NCBI GenBank assembly: GCA_030278955.1
Contig: JAOANR010000011.1
Span: 31,562,403-31,626,402, forward strand
Direction: 5' to 3'
Source of the DNA: Hygrophila difformis
Lineage: Eukaryota; Streptophyta; Magnoliopsida; Lamiales; Acanthaceae
Length of the DNA stretch: 64,000 nucleotides
Each line of letters starts with the position of its first letter. Position 1 is the stretch's first letter. Of this stretch, positions 57,115 to 64,000 are shown piece by piece. The position numbers and the translations under genes were made by a program. Under the pieces are notes generated by a model that worked only from the letters and a program-made list of their open reading frames with translations, was not told the origin of the DNA and ran no database searches.

Positions 57115-58822
57115 AGGGGAAGGATGCTGAAGATGGACTGAATCTGGAAAGATTCACTTTTGACTGGAACATTATTTTGGTAATCTTTTGACTGATCTTT
57201 GATGCTAACTTATTCAAGTGTACAGCTGCGTCTGTATTGATGTTTAGATGTGATTAAGGTCGTGTACTATATAACAAACCTTGGATTTGTCTGTTATGAT
57301 GGTTGTACGACGTATTCTGGTAGTCGTATATTACTGCTTTCCACAAGAGAATTTCGTCTTGAGTTCTCTATTATTTGAAAAAGATGTGTGGCAGTCCAAG
57401 ATGAATAAGTGACTGTCACGCAAAAAACAAGCCGTGACATGCTTGCATGTTCGCAGTGTCCTTTTACCGCTTTCAATTAAACAAACCGGCATAAAACAAG
57501 CATAAATCTGTCACCTAAATTCACATGTTGAATTTAGGCTGATGATGGAATTTTCAGACTATTACATTGGGATAAATCAATTAAAAATATGCATGATATA
57601 AATTCTTGAGGTTTTGAGCTATAAAAATCCGATGATATGATCACTTGAAAGAAAAACGAACTTTCATGTTGAGAATTTGATTGAATAATTGCAAGAATTT
57701 TTCAAAGGTTAAATTTGAGAATGAATGTATGACATGATCAAACCATACCTTGTGAGGTCTGAGCCATGAGTCACTTTTACTCATTATATTCCTTGTTGTG
57801 TGAATCAATTCGATTAAAGGACACCAGAACTTGCGATGGGGACCGATTCAAGATCATGTCATATTCCCGAAATCGAGCATATGATCGAGGCACTTAGAAA
57901 ACCCAAAATTTTGGCTTTCGTTTGAATTACAAACCCAAAAACATTTTCCCTTTAGGATTAACCAACTTGAGCCTTTAAGCCTAATTTTTCTTTGAAACCA
58001 CTATATTATTCCCAGCCTTACAAAAAGACCAAGAAAATCAAGCCCAAGTGTACATGAGCCATCCCATCAAGGCATTGTAATTTTTGATCATCAAATATGT
58101 ATCAATCGGTATGCTATAAACCGATTCAAAAAAAAAAAATCGTTGAGATCCATTCAACAAAAATAAATTGCAAATGACAAAGCAAATTAGACAAAGTCTA
58201 ATGTCATGCAATAGAAAAAGGAAGAAAAACAAAAGAAAGAAAAAAATAGAGATGATCATAAATTCTAAAAAAAAAATGCCAAGTTATGGTGAAATGGTGT
58301 CGTGTCACTTTTTAGCCCAATAATTCCCTTTCCTACCAAATGTTACAACCGTATGCCCCGTTATAACCTTGAATAAGACCTCGGGATTTCGATTTGAGGA
58401 AATGAGTAGGTGGCGAGTTGGTCAAATTGCAAGCTTATGGGAGAATTTAATTGAATTTGATTTTGAGCGTTGATGATAAAAGCCAACTTTGAGAGCGAGT
58501 GAACTTTCCAATTCTACTATATGTGAGGCTCTGTTTCTATTAATCAATGATCATGTCATGCTTGAATTCAAGGATTAAGCCGATGGAATCTTCTAAACAT
58601 TTATTCAAGAAGAATTAACAATAATGATTGGTTTGTATGTTCACTCAAGTGAGAAGTATCATTCTATTAAACACTGCAACCAAGAGAATTTAATACTTGT
58701 AATTTTGATTGCGTTATCCCAATATAAAAAGAATGAAATTTTTGAGGCCACGCAAATGGATTGGATATGCAGAGTCCAAGCTCTTAGGAGCACTGACTCT
58801 GACTGCTCGGGGACGATCAGTA
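57115..58822 (+). other. Element B 3' untranslated region
   Basis: AT-rich. I see no ORF with recognisable similarity and no RNA gene between the F-box stop codon and the polypurine tract. Confidence 0.5.
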
Positions 58823-58838
58823 TTAAATGTGAGGATGT
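58823..58838 (+). other. Element B polypurine tract
   Basis: taaatgtgaggatgt directly before the 3' LTR start at 58839. Close to element A's tract (TTAAGTGTGAGGATGT). Confidence 0.85.
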
Positions 58839-61800
58839 TGATAATGGCCAAAAATTGTCCATTATTTCCAATCCATTTCCGTGTCTGAGACGGACATTTT
58901 GATTGTGTTTCCATCTTATTTTAACAAGAAAGCAGTTGAATTTGACAGATTAATGCGAGTTTGTAAAAACATTGAGCCGGTAATAAAAAGACACAAAAAA
59001 ATGCAATTTTTAATTGTATTTGTGTTAGAAAAATCCAAAAACATGAAAAAAGGAAAAAGAAAAGAAAAAGGAAGAAAGATGGGAAAAAGATTGAAAATCC
59101 CACAACTGAAATTTGGTCGTGTTAAAGCACAATTCGAATTATGCAATTCGAATTAATTCGAATTGCACACAATTCGAATTGCTGAAGAGAACAAGAAGTG
59201 GTTAAGTGTTGGGAAGGGATGCAGAAGAGCTAATTCGAATTACTATGGCTAATTCGAATTAATTCGAATTGGCTTGAATAATTCGAATTAGGGAATGAAG
59301 AGAAGAAACCCAAAGGCAAGAAGAAGATGCAATTCGAATTGTCCAATTCGAATTAATTCGAATTGGCACAAACAATTCGAATTGCCAACAGATGCGAAGA
59401 AGCCAAGAAACCCTCATCCAATTCGAGAAAAGACCAATTCGAATTCTTCACAACAATTCGAATTGACAAATGAAGGCCACATTTCCAGCTCAAGGAAGAG
59501 ATCTCACAATTCGAATTAATTCGAATTGGATGAGATAATTCGAACTTCACTCAAAAATTCATCAAAAGCTGTGGAGCATGAGCACAACATTGGTGGGCCT
59601 AGGGTTTCGAAATTTGTCTATAAAAGCAGACCTTCCACAACAGAGCAAGAAGATCAAGAATTTTGCCAAAAAGCAGCTGGGGACAAAAAGAATAGCAGGA
59701 GGTTCCACACCCCTTAAGGGTTAGGTAGGTAGTTTAGTTTAGTTTAGTTCATTTTTTTCTTGCAAGTAGTGTAGTTTTTACATGCTTTGATCCTAGTATA
59801 GTGTAGAAGCAGTTTGTGTAACCCTTAGAGTAGCCATTTCCAGAATTTTTACATGCTTCCTAGTTAGAATAAACCCTACCTTCAAGTTAATGATGGTCTT
59901 GGGTTCTTTATTTTGCTTTCAAAGTGTCAATACAAGAAAAATTTCCAGAGATGGTGTTATTCATGTGTTTTGGCACCCTTTAATGCTTTCTTTAGAAATA
60001 AATGCCTAGCATGTTTGTTTGTTTCAACTAGGTTACATTTATTATGTCCTAGTTGACATTCAAATTTAATAAATGCATGTGTGGTGGGTTTTTGGCTTGA
60101 TTTTGTGCCTTAGAGCTTCAAATAAGTGTTCTTAGGTTTTAGATATTTTTAAGGTTTGTTAGAATGTACCTTTATGTCTTATTTTTTTTTCTGCCCTGAT
60201 TTTATTTTATGCTGCCTTAGATAACTTGAGTGTTCTTAGTTTATTCATGTAGTTCTTAGATAGTTAGATGTTTTAGGTTCTCTGATCTTTGAATCCTTTG
60301 TTTGTAGCAATAGGGTTTAGATCTTGCCAATACCCACTGGACATGTGTTTGTTTATCTGTTGAAAACCTCACTAGGGTGGCTGTGAAGTGACATTGATGT
60401 GAGATGAGGGATTTGGTAAATCTAACCCATCATTAACCGCACAGTGTACACCTAACCCATACTTGTGAGAACAAAAAATTGTTATTGTTCGAAAATGTGT
60501 AATTCGAATTGAGGTAATTCGAATTATCTCGAATTGCCTAAGAAATTCGAATTGCATAACCAAAAATTCTTCATGAGGTTTCCAACCAATTCGAATTCTC
60601 CAATTCGAATTAATTCGAATTGCTCAACAATTCGAATTGGCTTGAAAACCACATTGTATTGCATACCACCCATTCATGCCTTGGTTTATTTCTTCATCTC
60701 TAACCAATTCGAATTGTGCAATTCGAATTAATTCGAATTGCTGAACAATTCGAATTCGCCTTCCTCTTGAGGTAAATGCCTTAGTCAATTTGAGCAAGAA
60801 AAGGACTTCGCCAATTCGAGTTGTCCAATTCGAATTAATTCGAATTGGGCAATAATTCGAATTAGATGATGTTCCAATTTCTGGCAATGATCAATTGGGT
60901 AAAGTAATACTTCATCCTTCATGCATTCTCATTTCGAATTACCCCAATAATTCGAATTGAACTATCCTTTTATTTTGAAAACTCCAAAAACATTTTCTTT
61001 CATGATTTGTGTAAGTTGCATGGATGTATTGGGCCTGGGCCCAATTCATCTGATTTCTATCCATTACACATTTCAACCCATTAGTGTCCACTTATTGTGT
61101 GCTTAACACCCACACAATACAAAAAATATTTTCTTACCTTTATGTTTTTCTCTTTCATTGTGTGTATGAACGGATAATGAGAAACACCACAGGTTAATGT
61201 TGGTGAAAGGTCCCTTCACAGGGATATCGACTAACCCGTCTTCTGTGTGTCAATCATTATCTGTTATTTTGCATGATCTGGTTAGTGGTTGGTGGAAGCT
61301 TCGGCGAGCGTTCTCTTCACTAAGAGTTTCGATTAGTCACTCAGCCAATTCCTAATCAGATACAGTTTTAATTTTCTTTATCTTAATTTCTCAACCTGAA
61401 TTCAAGTTGCAATAGTATTAACTGATGACGACCAACATCAGTTAAGACATATTACAGCAAGAAATATGTGGGTTTTTCTTCCACTCACAGACAAAAGAAA
61501 ACTAAATGACGGCGGTCACCGTTGTTTGGAATTCTTTCTGCCTAAATTCAGTCATCTGGGATAATTGGGAACCAGACAGCAGATGTTTGCAGTCCGGAAA
61601 ACCCCAACTATCTCTGGCACCCTTTTTAGCCAATTTCTTCTCATCTCAGGCTAATTCACCTTTGTGTATCGCATTCTGTCTAACCCCACCATATATTTTG
61701 GGGTACTTTATTTTCCTTTTCATATACTTGTATGCATGATACTATTATGTAGATGTTCTGGTATTATTGCTATTTTGGGGATCCTTCCCCTTGGACACAG

Positions 61801-63567
61801 AAGTCTTGATTTAAATCAGATGCTGCATAATAAATTTCCAACAAAATTTTTTTTATAAAATCCGGATCTGAGTAAGGGATAAATTCGACAGTTATGACTA
61901 ATTCATATCCTACTGGGGGTTGATTTTGAGAGGTTAGAAGCAGAGTCAGCGATTAGGTCTCATCTAGACTGAAAGGATCTGTGTTTTAATTGAGAGTTTA
62001 GTACCTGTCTAGGGAATGATTTTCAAATATTCATTTGCTTCTCAAAAATTGCTGTGTGTTGGAAATCTGATATTAGATATCGCATTAAGTCAATATCCAC
62101 TTGGGTGTAGATGAGATGTGATAAATAATACTAGAGGAACAACATATAGGCCTTGGTGAATTTCTAAGGTAAGGTCGAGTATTCCTTCGACTACTATCTT
62201 CTTCTGCCAAAGTCTAGAATTGAGTCTTGAGTGAGTACATCCGGAATAGGTTCATTTATGGATCTGTTTCATTTAGTTTGTATCTCATAACTACCCAGAT
62301 GTTGTAAGCCCTGTGGCTTATTGATATCTCAGGGGTTCTTGATCTGCATCTGGTCACCAAGACCAGGGGCTCTTTTATACTAACGGAAAGAGACGTTTTT
62401 AATGCTTCCGAGTGATAGATTTAAATGCTTTCTTTACAGCTTTCTTTACTGCTTTCCTTTAAATGCTTTCATAGAGGTCACTCGGAAGAATTAGGGGCTG
62501 TCCATCTGTTAAAAGGTTTGAGAGTTATGGAATGGTTTGGGGCTTGATTTGAAGCTTTGGGTGTGACATGGGGGAACGATAGGAGTACTTGGCACGTCAA
62601 CTAATGATTTGTCAGGTGTTGCTTGTCCACCACAGATGAATAATACGCCTTAGCATGGCCATGTAAGGGCAGTTGTGAGTCTGTGGTATCTTAGAAATTC
62701 AGGTCGTAAGAGCATGTATATTCTCACCGTAAGTACCTGTCTGTTAAAGGGAACAAGGTGTGGAAAGCATGAGCATTAGCTAACTGGAGGATTATCCCAA
62801 GCTAAGATCTGTGTATAAAAAATGGGAGTTTAATTGTGTTTCATCTGAATCTTGTCCAATTTTTATTATTTTCTCCCTGTCCCTTCTGTCATATTTTAAA
62901 TCTGCTTTCTAGATAGCGTAGCATAATTTTACATTGCTTTCTGAGTATAGTTTAAATGCTTTTCTCGATCTAGTTTACCATGCTTAGTAGAATAATTTTT
63001 ACTGCTTTCATGATCTGGTTTAGATTATGTCAAGTAGTTGTTAGAAACCCTTGCAAAACTTGAATCGAGTAACCGAGTGGAAAATCTTAGTAAACGACGT
63101 GGGCCCTGCTTCCATCGCACATCCTCCAGTGAACGATCCGGTACTTACTATAAATTACTGCAATTTTTGACTCCGTGCGCTTTCGGGAGCACAGTTTCTT
63201 GACACGAGTAACTAAAAAGACATCATTTTGGGAAAATACTCATGTAGTGGGAAGATGTTTAAAAGTTTCATGGCAGGTATCTTCTTGACATGAAATTAAG
63301 AGAAGCATCATGGTGCATATACCAGGGACTTTCAGGGTGACAGACTGAAGGTCAATCCCGGTTGCACCATGATAATTGTCAAAAGTTTCATGGCGGGAAG
63401 GACCACAGCGCCGGTTGAAATCAAAAGCACCCCACATGAGTAATAAAAAGGGAAATCATAACATATCCTTAAACCCCTTCCCTACATCATAACTCTTTTC
63501 ATTTAATAAATCCAAACCTGATATTTCAGAAAATTACTCGTGTTGACGAAACTCGTCAAAAGTTTCA
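58839..63567 (+). repeat. Element B 3' LTR
   Basis: 4729 bp, pair of 43037-47748. It has 16 extra bp in the first unit of array B1, so the 5' copy probably lost one palindrome. Arrays at 59131-59547 and 60501-60958; TATA at 59619. Confidence 0.95.
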
Positions 63568-63664
63568 AACTCCCCGTGGATTCGACCCGGCATTAGCCGG
63601 TATATTATTTGCGATACCGTAGTTTGTGTTTGATTTAAAGGCACAAATCTACGCGATCACTGAG

Positions 63665-64000
63665 CTAGTTGAGCCTTGGGATGAACTCTTCATCGTTCCC
63701 GTTCTTTGTCCAGTTTTATATGTTCTGGCCTTGCTCTTGGACCACCATGCTCTTCTTCTTCGGAATGGAGGTCTTCTGAAACTCTTACTGTATGAGCCTC
63801 GACTCTTCTTCTTTCATCTATTTCCTTCTAGTTCTCCTATAATTGTTGGAAAATCGTTATTTTCACAGCAAAGAGGGGTTCTTTTTATTTTAACTCTTAG
63901 TCTCTTGATGTTCTTTTGGGCTGCTGCCTGTTGACACCATTCTCTGAGCTTATCCTCTAAGAAGGACATTCTTCGACCTATTGGGTCCACTGTACCAGGG
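63665..64000 (-). mobile_element. Endogenous pararetrovirus, piece 3 (coat protein part), continues off the right edge
   Basis: Minus-strand frame: FLEDKLREWCQQAAAQ, RTPLCCENNDFPTIIG, a TGA, then a strongly basic stretch (SFRRPPFRRRRAWWSKSK) typical of caulimovirid coat proteins just upstream of the zinc knuckle. The frame runs on into 41505-41240 once solo LTR C is discounted. This is the best support that the three pieces are one viral copy. Confidence 0.7.

Larger units (their letters stand above)
43037..63567 (+). mobile_element. Element B: 20.5-kb Athila-like retrotransposon carrying an F-box gene
   Basis: 20,531 bp, flanked by aactc (43032-43036 and 63568-63572). LTRs are 43037-47748 (4712 bp) and 58839-63567 (4729 bp). 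They differ at about 15 substitutions that I saw, a 16-bp indel in array B1 and a 1-bp indel, so about 99.7% identical and recent. Order: LTR, tRNA-Asp primer site, gag-pol (47896-53880), polypurine motif (53983), palindrome array (54338-54880), F-box gene (55042-57114), polypurine tract (58823), LTR. Confidence 0.95.
41506..63659 (+). mobile_element. Solo LTR C (Athila-type), split by element B
   Basis: Pieces 41506-43036 and 63573-63659, together 1618 bp, ends TGATAGCC and GCGATCA, flanked by ctgag (41501-41505 and 63660-63664). The right end carries ccccgtggattcgacccggc, a hallmark of Athila-type LTR 3' ends. Probably formed by recombination between two LTRs. It sits in the pararetrovirus coat gene. 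Confidence 0.85.

Noticed and set aside
63626..63934. 102-codon hydrophobic plus-strand frame
   Set aside because: It is opposite to the pararetrovirus coat frame, whose basic and Cys-containing segments are recognisable.

Overview
This window is plant nuclear DNA, most likely from a eudicot, and almost all of it is nested transposable elements. I see no ordinary host gene. Evidence for a plant: LTR retrotransposons of the Athila and chromodomain (Tekay/Del-like) Ty3-gypsy lineages, tRNA-Asp and initiator tRNA-Met primer sites, and a broken endogenous pararetrovirus (Caulimoviridae). The species cannot be told from the sequence.

Layout. The oldest layer is a pararetrovirus copy on the minus strand, seen in three pieces: 63665-64000 (coat protein part), 39905-41505 (coat zinc knuckle, movement protein, protease start) and 35585-37266 (protease end, reverse transcriptase, RNase H, start of the next ORF). 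Three elements landed in it. Element A (Athila-like, minus strand, about 1-35584, continuing off the left edge) lies at its left. A Tekay-type solo LTR (37267-39899, TSD tttgc) and an Athila-type solo LTR called C (41506-63659, TSD ctgag) split the rest. Later elements landed in these. T1 (11324-22398, TSD ctatc, plus strand) sits in A's protease region. T2 (24816-33477, TSD ggttg, minus strand) sits in A's 5' LTR. B (43037-63567, TSD aactc, plus strand, 20.5 kb) sits in solo LTR C. LTR identity seen by eye gives the order T1 (youngest), B, T2, then the rest.

Gene content. A carries gag-pol with two in-frame stops and two related extra ORFs. B carries gag-pol with two stops near the start, plus an F-box protein gene between pol and the 3' LTR. 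T1 and T2 are defective. Both keep a small coiled-coil first ORF and the 3' end of pol, and T1 also holds an antisense ORF related to A's extra ORFs.

Main discovery candidate. The LTRs of A, B and C each hold, at about the same place (290-302 bp from the LTR start), an array of units about 86-90 bp apart. Each unit has about four copies of a short palindromic core. The core differs by family: GGCGCC-type in A, AATTCGAATT in B, GCTAGC/TACGCC-type in C. The same kind of array recurs inside A and B just upstream of the extra ORFs, usually followed by a short first exon and an intron. A CGCG-palindrome cluster stands in the same place in front of T1's antisense ORF. This looks like a mobile module of array, promoter, 5' intron and accessory ORF, whose core motif changes from family to family.
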